13,178 bases of DNA from Salinisphaera sp. UBA1666 (GCA_002320455.1 DCKU01000017.1:1-13178); one strand, 5' to 3'; counted from the stretch's first letter, positions 1 through 7,153 are shown. Numbers and translations: made by a program. The notes: generated by a model from the letters alone, not told the origin.

Positions 1-19
1 TGAAACCTCAACAGGCCCT
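1..19 (+). repeat. 19-bp inverted copy of the GDPD gene start (left arm)
   Basis: TGAAACCTCAACAGGCCCT at 1-19 is identical to the bottom strand of 13070-13052, where it forms codons 1-7 of the GDPD gene. The match stops at base 20 (A against T). It may continue to the left of the window, which I cannot see. It is not low-complexity sequence. Confidence 0.8.
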
Positions 20-64
20 AGTATGCCCGTTTGCGCGATCCAGCAGGGGGCCGAGTCTGGCGCC

Positions 65-1438
65 ATGGCCAAGTCCAAGACCGTATTCATCTGTGAGTCC
101 TGCGGGGCCTCCCAACCCAAATGGTCCGGCCAGTGTCCGGACTGCGGGGCCTGGAACACGTTGATTGAGAGCGTGCCGGCCGCGCCCGCCAAGCCGGGGG
201 CAGCCGCGCCGGCGGTCTCGTTCGGCGACACCACGCCCCAGGTTCAAAAGCTCAACGCCATCACGCCGCGCGAAACGCCGCGCACACCGACCGGTCTGTC
301 CGAGTTGGACCGCGTGCTGGGTGGGGGGCTGGTGCCGGGCTCGGTGATCCTGATCGGCGGTGACCCCGGCATCGGCAAATCTACACTGCTGTTGCAGGTG
401 CTGGCCCAGCTGTCGGCCGATATCCCCGCGCTTTACGACACGGGCGAGGAGTCGCTGGAGCAGGTTCAGCTTCGGGCCCAGCGTCTGGGCGTGGCTAATG
501 CCGATCTGGCGGTGCTGGCCGAGACCTGCGTCGAGCGGGTGCTGGCGCTGGCCAAGCCCCAGGCCCCGCGACTGCTGGTGATCGACTCGATCCAGACGGT
601 CTTTTCCCAGGCCCTGTCGTCGGCGCCGGGCAGCGTATCGCAGGTTCGCGAGTCCGCCTCGATGCTGGTGCGCTTTGCCAAGGCCACTGGCACGGCGCTC
701 ATCCTGGTCGGCCACGTCACCAAGGAAGGCACGATCGCCGGCCCTAGAGTCCTCGAGCACATGGTCGATACAGTGCTGTACTTCGAAGCCGAGGCCTCGT
801 CGCGTTTCCGCGTGATCCGGGCGGTCAAGAACCGTTTCGGCGCGGTGAACGAGCTGGGCGTGTTCGCGATGTCCGGGGCCGGTCTGAAGCAGGTCACCAA
901 TCCGAGTGCGATCTTTCTCTCGCGCCACGAGACCGCGGTGCCGGGCAGCGCCGTCATGGTCACGCGCGAAGGCTCGCGGCCGATGCTGGTCGAAGTGCAG
1001 GCGCTGGTCGATGAGTCACAGTTGTCTAATCCGCGACGGGTCGCATTGGGGCCCGACAGCCAGCGCCTGGCCATGCTGCTGGCGGTACTGCACCGCCATG
1101 GCGGCATACCGCTGGGGGATCAGGATGTGTTCGTCAACGTCGTGGGCGGCATGCGCGTCTCCGAAACGGCCGCCGATCTGGCCGTGATCCTGGCCGCACT
1201 CTCGAGTTTTCGCGACAAGCCGCTGGGCGAACGGCTGATCATCTTCGGCGAGGTGGGCCTGGCCGGGGAGATCCGCCCGGTGCCCGGCGGCGAGGAGCGC
1301 TTGGCCGAGGCCGCCAAGCACGGCTTCACCCGCGCGATCGTGCCCAAGGCCAACGCGCCCAAGTCGCGCCGCGTGGGCGAGCTCGAAGTGGTGGGTGTGG
1401 CGCGCCTGGGCGATGCCATCGAGGCTGCGGCCTCGTAG
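65..1438 (+). CDS. radA: DNA repair protein RadA (branch-migration helicase)
   Basis: RadA/Sms is a RecA-related ATPase that promotes branch migration of recombination intermediates and acts with RecA in repair. From the ATG at 65 the product is 457 aa, close to the 460 aa of E. coli RadA. Seen in the protein: an N-terminal C4 zinc finger (C10, C13, C24, C27), a Walker A loop GGDPGIGKST at residues 98-107, the RadA-specific KNRFG motif at 255-259, and a C-terminal Lon-like domain from about residue 300. An in-frame ATG at 23 would add 14 residues ahead of the conserved MAKSKTVFICESC start, so 65 is preferred although neither site has a strong ribosome-binding sequence. The gene is convergent with corB, 9 bp away, with no terminator between them. 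The family assignment is firm; only the start is open. Confidence 0.96.
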   Translation: MAKSKTVFICESCGASQPKWSGQCPDCGAWNTLIESVPAAPAKPGAAAPAVSFGDTTPQVQKLNAITPRETPRTPTGLSELDRVLGGGLVPGSVILIGGDPGIGKSTLLLQVLAQLSADIPALYDTGEESLEQVQLRAQRLGVANADLAVLAETCVERVLALAKPQAPRLLVIDSIQTVFSQALSSAPGSVSQVRESASMLVRFAKATGTALILVGHVTKEGTIAGPRVLEHMVDTVLYFEAEASSRFRVIRAVKNRFGAVNELGVFAMSGAGLKQVTNPSAIFLSRHETAVPGSAVMVTREGSRPMLVEVQALVDESQLSNPRRVALGPDSQRLAMLLAVLHRHGGIPLGDQDVFVNVVGGMRVSETAADLAVILAALSSFRDKPLGERLIIFGEVGLAGEIRPVPGGEERLAEAAKHGFTRAIVPKANAPKSRRVGELEVVGVARLGDAIEAAAS

Positions 1439-1447
1439 GCGCAGGCG

Positions 1448-2743
1448 TCAGCCGTTCTCGGCGTCCAGCGTACGGGCCCGACGCTTGCGCCGCGGCGGGC
1501 GTACGCGCACGGTCTGAACCAGATTAGCGCCGGTTTCCACGATCTCGAACACGTATTTGCCGATCTTGAGCCGGGTGCCGGGCTCGGGGATGTTTTCAGT
1601 CTGCTCGGTGATCAAACCGTTGACCGTGCGCGGGCCGTCCACCGGCAGGCGCCAGCCGAGCGCCCGGTTGAGCGAGCGCAGGGCCACCGTGCCGTCCACC
1701 AGATAACTGTTTTCACCGTCCATGGTGACGTTTTTCACGCGGGTCAGCGGGTCGGTAGTGAACTCGCCCACGATCTCTTCCAGGATGTCCTCGAGCGTGG
1801 CCAGGCCTTGGATATCGCCGTATTCATCGACCACGAAGCCGATACGACGCTTCTGGTTCTGGAAGTTCAGAAGCTGCTGGTTGAGCGGCGTGTTTTCCGG
1901 AATGAAATACGGGTCGCGCGCCAAGCCGAGCAGCCGGTCCTTGTCCAGCTCGTTGTTGGATACCAGCGCCAGCATGCGCCGCATGTGCACGATGCCGCGG
2001 ATCTCGTCGATCGAGCCGTCGTACAGCGGCAGACGGGTGTGCTGGTTATGCACGAGCTGTTCAAGAATCTCCGGCCAGGGCTTGCTGATATCAATGCCGA
2101 CGATCTCGTTGCGCGGCACCATGATGTCTTCGATGGTGGCGTTTTCCATGTCCAGGATCGACAACAGCATCTGCTGGTGGCGTCGCGGGATCATGGCACC
2201 GGCCTCGGTCACCACCGTGCGCAGTTCTTCCGAGGATAGCGAGTGGCTTGCGGCGTCGTCGGGCGAGACCCGCAGCAGCCAGAGCACGCCGCGACCGGCC
2301 GAGTTGAACAGATAAACCAGTGGCCAAAAGACCTTGAGCAGCGGCTTATAGACATACGCTGCGGGGTAGGCGATGCGCTCGGGATACAGCGCCGACAGGG
2401 TTTTGGGCGTGACCTCGGAAAAGACCAGCACGACGATCGTCAGCACCACCGTAGAGACGAGTACGCCGAAGTCACCGTAGAGTCGGATGCCGATGACCGT
2501 GGCCAGCGACGAGGCGATGATATTGACCAGGTTGTTGCCTAGCAGAATCAGCCCGATCAGCTTGTCTGGCGTCTCGAGCATGGCAGCGGCCCGTCGCGCA
2601 CCGCCGTGGCCGGTCTGGGCCAGATGCTTCATCCGGTAGCGGTTGACCGTCATCAAGCCGGTTTCCGAGCCGGAGAAAAAGGCCGACAGAACCAGCATGC
2701 CGATCAGGATGCTAAACAGCATCCATAAGGGAATAGCGTCCAA
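1448..2743 (-). CDS. corB: CorB/YfjD-type CNNM magnesium (divalent cation) transporter
   Basis: This is an inner-membrane protein of the CNNM/CorB (HlyC/CorC) family, linked to Mg2+ and Co2+ transport. It has 431 residues. Order of domains: a DUF21 transmembrane domain (about 1-190) that starts with a hydrophobic helix followed by the family signature FFSGSETG, then a cytoplasmic CBS pair (about 205-330, with MVPRNEIVGIDI and VVDEYGDIQGLATLEDILEEI), then a CorC_HlyC domain (about 345-420) and a short Arg-rich tail. The start codon is TTG at 2743: an in-frame TAG lies two codons upstream, and this start places SGSETG at the same distance from the N-terminus as in E. coli YfjD as I remember it. 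The alternative is ATG at 2722. It follows ypjD by 56 bp on the same strand, the E. coli arrangement. Confidence 0.93.
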   Translation of the reverse strand: MDAIPLWMLFSILIGMLVLSAFFSGSETGLMTVNRYRMKHLAQTGHGGARRAAAMLETPDKLIGLILLGNNLVNIIASSLATVIGIRLYGDFGVLVSTVVLTIVVLVFSEVTPKTLSALYPERIAYPAAYVYKPLLKVFWPLVYLFNSAGRGVLWLLRVSPDDAASHSLSSEELRTVVTEAGAMIPRRHQQMLLSILDMENATIEDIMVPRNEIVGIDISKPWPEILEQLVHNQHTRLPLYDGSIDEIRGIVHMRRMLALVSNNELDKDRLLGLARDPYFIPENTPLNQQLLNFQNQKRRIGFVVDEYGDIQGLATLEDILEEIVGEFTTDPLTRVKNVTMDGENSYLVDGTVALRSLNRALGWRLPVDGPRTVNGLITEQTENIPEPGTRLKIGKYVFEIVETGANLVQTVRVRPPRRKRRARTLDAENG

Positions 2744-2799
2744 GGACTAGAAACTCGTGAACAAATGAAGCGCGCGCCGGCGTGGCGCCGACGAACCGG

Positions 2800-3606
2800 T
2801 TACGACCAATGTTCGCCCAAGATGAGCTCGAGTACCAACTTACTGCCGAAATACGCCAGCAGAAGCAGCACATAGCCCACCAGAGCCCCGCGCACGGCAA
2901 GCCGCCCGCGCCAGCCATAGCGCCAGCGGCCGAACAACAGCGTGGCAAAGACGAGCCAGGCCACGATCGACAGGACCGTCTTGTGGGCTAAGTGCTGGGC
3001 AAACAGGTTATCGATGAACAGCGCGCCCGTGGCGATGGCCAGGCTCAGGAGAAAAAAGCCGCCGCCGATGAGCCGGAAAAGCAGCGTTTCCATGGTCTGC
3101 AGCGGTGGCAGGGTCGCGAATACACCCGACGGCGGGCGCAGGCGCAGTTGGCGATGCTGTAACCACAGCACGACAGCCTGTACCGCGCCGAGCGTGAGCA
3201 GCCCATAGGCCAGAATCGACAACAGGATATGGGCCTGTATCGGCCAGTCGAGCGCCTCACGCGCGCCGTTGGGATCCGGCACCAACAAGCCGGCCAGCGC
3301 GCAGACGCCGGCCACCGGATACATGACGAGACCCAGGGCACCCACCGACTCGCGTAGCGAGAATAGCCACAAAAGCAGGGCAGCCTGCCAGGCAAACAGC
3401 GACAACGCGGTGCCCAGGCCGATGACCATGGCGCCCGCTGAAATCGTCAGGTGCGCCAGCGAGACCAGCTGCAGCAACAGGCCGATGCCGGCCGCCAGCG
3501 CGACCGGCATGTACGAGCGGCCGCGTACGTGGTGCTGCCAGACCGCGCGCGTGGCCACGCCATAGGCCACGGCAGCCAGCAACACTTCGATGACAACGAA
3601 CGTCAT
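2800..3606 (-). CDS. ypjD: YpjD-like inner-membrane protein, cytochrome c assembly (CcsA/CcmC-like) family
   Basis: This is a polytopic membrane protein of 268 aa from the ATG at 3606, against about 263 for E. coli YpjD. It has roughly eight hydrophobic segments, a conserved IQAHILLSILAYGLLTLGA segment, and a C-terminal block reading HKTVLSIVAW followed by a GWRGR turn. That pattern is typical of the CcsA/CcmC-like assembly family. The haem-handling WWD motif of true cytochrome c assembly proteins is not visible, so a haem role should not be assumed. The order ypjD-corB next to ffh matches E. coli, which suggests a role beside the CorB cation transporter; this is inference. An upstream ATG at 3642 adds 12 polar residues and has a GGGG stretch before it, so it may be the real start. 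The reading frame stays open to 3816, but that part looks non-coding. Confidence 0.85.
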   Translation of the reverse strand: MTFVVIEVLLAAVAYGVATRAVWQHHVRGRSYMPVALAAGIGLLLQLVSLAHLTISAGAMVIGLGTALSLFAWQAALLLWLFSLRESVGALGLVMYPVAGVCALAGLLVPDPNGAREALDWPIQAHILLSILAYGLLTLGAVQAVVLWLQHRQLRLRPPSGVFATLPPLQTMETLLFRLIGGGFFLLSLAIATGALFIDNLFAQHLAHKTVLSIVAWLVFATLLFGRWRYGWRGRLAVRGALVGYVLLLLAYFGSKLVLELILGEHWS

Positions 3607-3655
3607 CACGTCTTCGTCGGAGCGGGTGTCATAAGACGGCATTGTGCCCCATTTC

Positions 3656-3674
3656 GCGTCGTTTAAAACGACGC
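3656..3674. promoter_or_regulatory. 9-1-9 perfect palindrome, candidate operator in the ypjD-ffh spacer
   Basis: GCGTCGTTT and AAACGACGC are exact inverted copies around a single A, giving a 19-bp palindrome. It lies where the -35 element of the ffh-directed promoter would be (the -10 is at 3690-3695), and about 14 bp upstream of the ATG at 3642 on the other strand. This geometry suits a dimeric regulator. It could instead act as a hairpin in the ypjD leader. No regulator can be named. Confidence 0.45.
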
Positions 3675-3687
3675 CGGGCTCATCCTC

Positions 3688-3695
3688 GTTATACT
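3688..3695. promoter_or_regulatory. Overlapping divergent -10 elements for ffh and ypjD-corB
   Basis: The top strand reads TATACT at 3690-3695, five of six matches to the sigma-70 -10 box, pointing to ffh. The bottom strand of 3688-3693 reads TATAAC, four of six matches, pointing to ypjD. No good -35 is visible on either side. A two-way promoter is inferred from symmetry and position between divergent genes. Confidence 0.35.
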
Positions 3696-3725
3696 GGTGG
3701 CCTTCAGGCGATTCGCGCCGGCCAT

Positions 3726-3749
3726 CGGGCCGCGTCGGTGAGCGGCCCG
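3726..3749 (+). other. GC-rich hairpin in the ffh leader
   Basis: CGGGCCGC at 3726-3733 pairs exactly with GCGGCCCG at 3742-3749 around an 8-nt loop. If transcription starts near 3702, the hairpin lies early in a leader of about 130 nt upstream of ffh. No U-tract follows, so it is not an intrinsic terminator. Such stems arise easily in GC-rich DNA, so a role is uncertain. Confidence 0.3.
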
Positions 3750-3833
3750 CGACGGGCGCTCGGCCGACGGATCGCCGGCACCGCCGCGCGCGTGATGTGA
3801 CCCGCGTGACACGCAAAACTTATGGATTGATCC

Positions 3834-5243
3834 ATGTTCGATTCTCTTAGTGATCGGCTCAATCGTAGCTTCAAGACGCTGTCCGGACGCGGGCGGCTGA
3901 CCGAGGACAACATCAAGGCCACGCTGCGCGAGGTGCGCATGGCCCTGCTGGAGGCCGACGTCGCGCTGCCGGTGGTCAAGCAGTTCATCGCCGATATCCG
4001 CGAGCGCGCGGTGGGCTCCGAGGTCATGACGAGCCTCACCCCCGGCCAGGCGCTGGTCAAGATCGTGCGCGACGAGCTGACCAAGCTGCTCGGCGAGGCC
4101 AACGAATCGCTGAATCTGCGCACCAAGCCGCCGGCGGTGGTGCTGATGGCCGGTCTGCAGGGCGCGGGTAAGACCACCTCGGTGGGCAAGCTCGCGCGTT
4201 ATTTAAAGCAGCGCGAGAAGAAATCCGTGCTGGTGGTCTCTACCGACGTCTATCGCCCAGCGGCTATCGACCAGCTTGAGCGGGTCGCAGGAGACGTTGA
4301 CGTCGGGTTCCACCCCAGCGCCTCGACCGACAAGCCGGCCAAGATCGCCAAGTCGGCGCTGGAGGCGGCGCGCAAGGGCTTTTACGATGTGCTGATCGTG
4401 GATACCGCCGGCCGGCTGGGTATCGACGAGAAGATGATGGGCGAGGTGCGCGAGCTGCACGGCGTGCTCGACCCGATTGAGACGCTGTTCGTCGTGGATT
4501 CCATGACCGGTCAGGACGCGGCCAATACCGCCAAGGCGTTTGGCGATGCGCTGCCGTTGACCGGCGTGGTGCTGACCAAGGTCGACGGCGATGCCCGCGG
4601 TGGTGCCGCGCTGTCGGTGCGCCAGATCACCGGCAAGCCGATCAAGTTTCTGGGCACCGGCGAGAAGCTTGAAGGTCTGGAGCCGTTCCATCCGGATCGC
4701 GTGGCCTCACGCATCTTGGGGATGGGCGATGTGCTGTCGCTGGTCGAGGAAGCCGAGCAGAAGGTTGACCGCGACAAGGCCGACAAACTGGCCAAGAAGC
4801 TCAAGAAGGGCAAGGGCTTCGACCTGGACGACCTGGCCGAGCAGCTGCGCCAGATGCAGGAGATGGGCGGCCTCGGCGCGCTGATGGAAAAAATGCCCGG
4901 CGGCGCGCAGATGCCCAAGGGTATGGCCGCGGCGGCCGACGAGACTCAGGTCACCAAGATGCTGGCTATCGTGGATTCCATGACCAAGCAAGAGCGTGCG
5001 TTTCCCGATGTGATCAAGTCCTCGCGCAAGCGCCGCATCGCGGCGGGTTCGGGCACACAGGTCCAGGACATCAACCGCCTGCTCAAGCAGCACACCCAGA
5101 TGCGCAAGATGATGAAGAAGCTCAAGGGCGGCGGCATGAAAAAAATGATGCGCGCCATGCAGGGCATGGGCGGCGGCCAGGGCGGGATGCCACCGGGCAT
5201 GGGCGGCGGTGGCGGCAATCTGCCGCCCGGCATGGGGCGCTAG
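3834..5243 (+). CDS. ffh: Signal recognition particle GTPase Ffh (SRP54)
   Basis: Ffh binds 4.5S RNA and signal sequences of nascent membrane proteins and delivers ribosomes to FtsY at the inner membrane. It has 469 residues. Seen: an N domain (about 1-95), the G1 loop GLQGAGKTT at 107-115, G3 DTAGR at 190-194, G4 TKVDGD at 248-253, and a methionine-rich M domain from about 300 that contains the GSG of the RNA-binding helix-turn-helix at 405-407. The C-terminus ends in a Gly/Met/Pro-rich tail of about 30 residues with two PPGMG units. The ATG at 3834 is preceded by GGA at about 7 nt spacing. ffh is divergent from ypjD and precedes rpsP by 143 bp, which probably has its own promoter. No 4.5S RNA gene was recognised in this window. 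Confidence 0.98.
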   Translation: MFDSLSDRLNRSFKTLSGRGRLTEDNIKATLREVRMALLEADVALPVVKQFIADIRERAVGSEVMTSLTPGQALVKIVRDELTKLLGEANESLNLRTKPPAVVLMAGLQGAGKTTSVGKLARYLKQREKKSVLVVSTDVYRPAAIDQLERVAGDVDVGFHPSASTDKPAKIAKSALEAARKGFYDVLIVDTAGRLGIDEKMMGEVRELHGVLDPIETLFVVDSMTGQDAANTAKAFGDALPLTGVVLTKVDGDARGGAALSVRQITGKPIKFLGTGEKLEGLEPFHPDRVASRILGMGDVLSLVEEAEQKVDRDKADKLAKKLKKGKGFDLDDLAEQLRQMQEMGGLGALMEKMPGGAQMPKGMAAAADETQVTKMLAIVDSMTKQERAFPDVIKSSRKRRIAAGSGTQVQDINRLLKQHTQMRKMMKKLKGGGMKKMMRAMQGMGGGQGGMPPGMGGGGGNLPPGMGR

Positions 5244-5269
5244 GCCGCGTCTCGTCGAACAAGCAACGT

Positions 5270-5298
5270 CTTCCAATCTCGCGTAATCAGCGTACAAT
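5270..5298 (+). promoter_or_regulatory. Candidate sigma-70 promoter of the rpsP operon
   Basis: TACAAT at 5293-5298 matches five of six bases of the -10 box. The hexamer CTTCCA at 5270-5275, 17 bp upstream, matches only three of six of the -35 consensus. It lies in the ffh-rpsP spacer and would start transcription near 5305, giving a leader of about 80 nt. Confidence 0.45.
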
Positions 5299-5310
5299 GC
5301 GCGATCTTTG

Positions 5311-5342
5311 AATGCTGCGCTGTCGAAACACGGCGCGGCATT
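5311..5342 (+). other. 13-bp hairpin in the rpsP leader
   Basis: AATGCTGCGCTGT at 5311-5323 pairs along its full length with ACGGCGCGGCATT at 5330-5342 when two G-U pairs are allowed, around the 6-nt loop CGAAAC. It would form just downstream of the predicted transcription start. No U-tract follows, so an ordinary intrinsic terminator is unlikely. It could be a regulatory or stabilising leader structure, or the 3' end of the ffh message. Confidence 0.45.
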
Positions 5343-5386
5343 GATGATCTAGAAGCCAATCACGGCCCCAACCAACGTATCCCGCT

Positions 5387-5794
5387 ATGGTCAAAATCCG
5401 GCTCCAACGCTCCGGCGCGAAGAAAAAACCCTTCTACCATATTGTGGCGACCGACAAGCGCAACGCGCGCGACGGCCGTTACCTCGAGCGTCTCGGCTTT
5501 TTCAACCCGGTTGCAGTCGGCGGTGAAGTGCCGCTGCGTCTGGACGTCGAGCGCGTGGAATTCTGGAAGAGCCAGGGCGCCCAGCTGTCCGAGCGTGTGA
5601 CCAACCTGGTCAAGTCGTTCAACAAGCACGGCGAAGGCGAAGCCGCGAAGCGCGTGGCGCCGCCGGAATCCAAGGTCAAGGAAGCCAAGAACCAGCAGGT
5701 GCCGGCCGGCGCCACGGGCGATGTCTCCGAGGCCGGTCCGGAAACCGCCGAGGCCAAGACCGACGAGTCGGGTCTGGACGAAGACGCCAGCTAA
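5387..5794 (+). CDS. rpsP: 30S ribosomal protein S16 with acidic C-terminal extension
   Basis: S16 is a primary-phase assembly protein of the 30S subunit. The first 80 or so residues are the canonical fold: MVKIRLQRSGAKKKPFYHIV, then RNARDGRYLERLGFFNP, then SERVTNLVKSFNK. The product is 135 aa against 82 in E. coli. The extra 50 or so residues are rich in Ala, Glu, Lys and Asp, end in GLDEDAS, and look disordered. The start is fixed by the conserved N-terminus, yet no Shine-Dalgarno sequence precedes it: the 20 bases upstream are C/A-rich. The rimM start follows the stop by 8 bp, so this is the first gene of the rpsP-rimM-trmD-rplS cluster. Confidence 0.97.
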   Translation: MVKIRLQRSGAKKKPFYHIVATDKRNARDGRYLERLGFFNPVAVGGEVPLRLDVERVEFWKSQGAQLSERVTNLVKSFNKHGEGEAAKRVAPPESKVKEAKNQQVPAGATGDVSEAGPETAEAKTDESGLDEDAS

Positions 5795-5802
5795 GCACGG
5801 CT

Positions 5803-6333
5803 ATGGCCGAGCAGGGGCAAGCTGCACCCGTCGTTCTCGGCCAGGTACATGGCCTGTTCGGGGTCAAGGGATGGGTCAAGGTCTATTCCTACACGCGCCC
5901 CGTCGAGGCCATTCTGGACTATGACCGGTGGTGGATCGGCCGCGCCAATGAGGCGCGGTCGTTCCAGGTTCTGGCCGGTCGAACACAAGGCAAGACACTG
6001 GTCGCCCAGCTTGGAGACGAGCACGGCAAGCCACTTGCCGACCGCGATGCCGCGGTGGCGCTGCTCGAGCAGGATATTGCCGTCGAGCGCAGCGCACTTC
6101 CCGAGCCCGAACCGGGCGAATTCTACTGGGTTGACCTCATCGGCCTTAGCGTCGTCAACACGCAAGACGTGGTCTTGGGACGAGTAAGCGCCATGATGGA
6201 GACCGGCGCCAACGATGTGCTGGTCGTCACCGGCGAGCGAGAACGACTGATCCCTCTGGTTGTCGATATCATCGTGCTCGAGGTCGACTTCAACGCCGGG
6301 CAGATCCGCGTCGACTGGGACGCCGATTTCTAG
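5803..6333 (+). CDS. rimM: Ribosome maturation factor RimM
   Basis: RimM helps assemble the head of the 30S subunit and binds S19. The product has 176 residues, a usual length for the family. The N-terminal RimM domain is seen at about 10-95, with VLGQVHGLFGVKGWVKVYSY, and a C-terminal PRC-barrel domain at about 100-176 starts at the GEFYWVDLIGL motif and ends DWDADF. The gene starts 8 bp after the rpsP stop with no strong ribosome-binding site, so its translation may depend on rpsP. Placement between rpsP and trmD is the conserved order in proteobacteria. Confidence 0.96.
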   Translation: MAEQGQAAPVVLGQVHGLFGVKGWVKVYSYTRPVEAILDYDRWWIGRANEARSFQVLAGRTQGKTLVAQLGDEHGKPLADRDAAVALLEQDIAVERSALPEPEPGEFYWVDLIGLSVVNTQDVVLGRVSAMMETGANDVLVVTGERERLIPLVVDIIVLEVDFNAGQIRVDWDADF

Positions 6334-6365
6334 ACGTTCTCGTCTTCGGTATACGCCGTCTCAAG

Positions 6366-7124
6366 ATGCGCATCGACGTCATTACATTGTTTCCCGAGTG
6401 GGTCTCGCAGCTCGAGCACTTCGGCGTGGTGGGGCGCGCCCTGCGCCAGACGCGATTCACGCTGGCCTGCTGGAATCCTCGCGACTACGGGGCGCGTGCC
6501 GACGGGCGGGTCGATGATCGACCGTATGGCGGCGGGCCGGGCATGGTCATGCAATACGCCCCGCTCGCAGCAACGCTTGCGGCCATACGCCAGGTCCGCG
6601 CCGATACGGCGCCGGTGATTCTCATGTCGCCGGCCGGTGTGTCGTTCGAGCAGGGCCGGGCTGCTGAATTGGCTGCCGGCAGCGGTTTTATTCTCGTAGC
6701 CGGCCGCTATGAAGGCATCGATCAGCGTTTCATCGATCACTGCGTTGACGCTGAGCTGTCGATGGGCGACTTCGTGCTGTCGGGCGGAGAGCTGCCGGCC
6801 ATGAGCGTGATCGATGCGGTTGTACGCCTACAAGGGGGTGTACTGGGCGATGCGCGGTCGGCCGTCGAAGACTCGTTCACCGACAATCTGCTGGATTACC
6901 CGCACTATACGCGGCCGGCCGAGAGCGCCGAGGCCGGGGGCGTTCCCGAGGTTCTATTATCCGGTGATCACGCCGCGATCGCGCGCTGGCGTCAAAAGCA
7001 GGCGCTGGGACTGACCTGGATGCGTCGCCCGGCACGCGTGATACGCGAGCGTTTGAGTGCGGCCGAGCGCGCGCTGCTCGATGAGTTCATCGCCGAGCAG
7101 GCCGCGGCTACCGACGATGAGTGA
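6366..7124 (+). CDS. trmD: tRNA (guanine-N1)-methyltransferase TrmD
   Basis: TrmD uses S-adenosylmethionine to form m1G37 next to the anticodon, which prevents +1 frameshifting. It has 252 residues (255 in E. coli). Seen: YGGGPGM at 54-60, GRYEGID at 113-119, and the SAM-binding trefoil-knot segment SMGDFVLSGGELPA at about 131-144. These are followed by VEDSF with the catalytic Asp and by LLDYPHYTRP. The C-terminal domain keeps VPEVLLSGDH and the WRQKQAL helix. The gene lies 32 bp downstream of rimM, and the bases before the ATG hold no purine-rich ribosome-binding site. That fits the low output of TrmD relative to ribosomal proteins known from the E. coli operon. Confidence 0.98.
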   Translation: MRIDVITLFPEWVSQLEHFGVVGRALRQTRFTLACWNPRDYGARADGRVDDRPYGGGPGMVMQYAPLAATLAAIRQVRADTAPVILMSPAGVSFEQGRAAELAAGSGFILVAGRYEGIDQRFIDHCVDAELSMGDFVLSGGELPAMSVIDAVVRLQGGVLGDARSAVEDSFTDNLLDYPHYTRPAESAEAGGVPEVLLSGDHAAIARWRQKQALGLTWMRRPARVIRERLSAAERALLDEFIAEQAAATDDE

Positions 7125-7131
7125 AAAAACC

Positions 7132-7145
7132 GCGTGAAAACACGC
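7132..7145 (+). other. Small hairpin after trmD
   Basis: GCGTG at 7132-7136 and CACGC at 7141-7145 form a perfect 5-bp stem with an AAAA loop, 7 bp after the trmD stop. The bases that follow are not T-rich. It lies just ahead of the candidate rplS promoter and could reduce read-through or mark an RNA processing site. The evidence is structural only. Confidence 0.25.
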
Positions 7146-7153
7146 TCTGCGGG

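Noticed and set aside
8..928. 306-codon open frame on the bottom strand across radA
   Set aside because: It is antisense to a strongly conserved gene. Its product is Arg/His/Gly/Gln-rich with no domain pattern, as expected for the opposite strand of GC-rich coding DNA.
1421..1434. GAGGC-TGCG-GCCTC hairpin at the end of radA as a terminator
   Set aside because: It is only 5 bp, lies within the coding sequence and has no T-run on either strand.
3607..3816. 5' extension of the ypjD frame upstream to 3816
   Set aside because: The added residues are Arg/Gly/Pro-rich and cross the palindrome and the divergent promoter region. E. coli YpjD has no such segment.
3700..3833. Possible 4.5S RNA or other small RNA upstream of ffh
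   Set aside because: The conserved 4.5S core (GGUCAGGUCC...GGAAGGAAGCAGCC type) is not present; only a GC-rich hairpin is seen.
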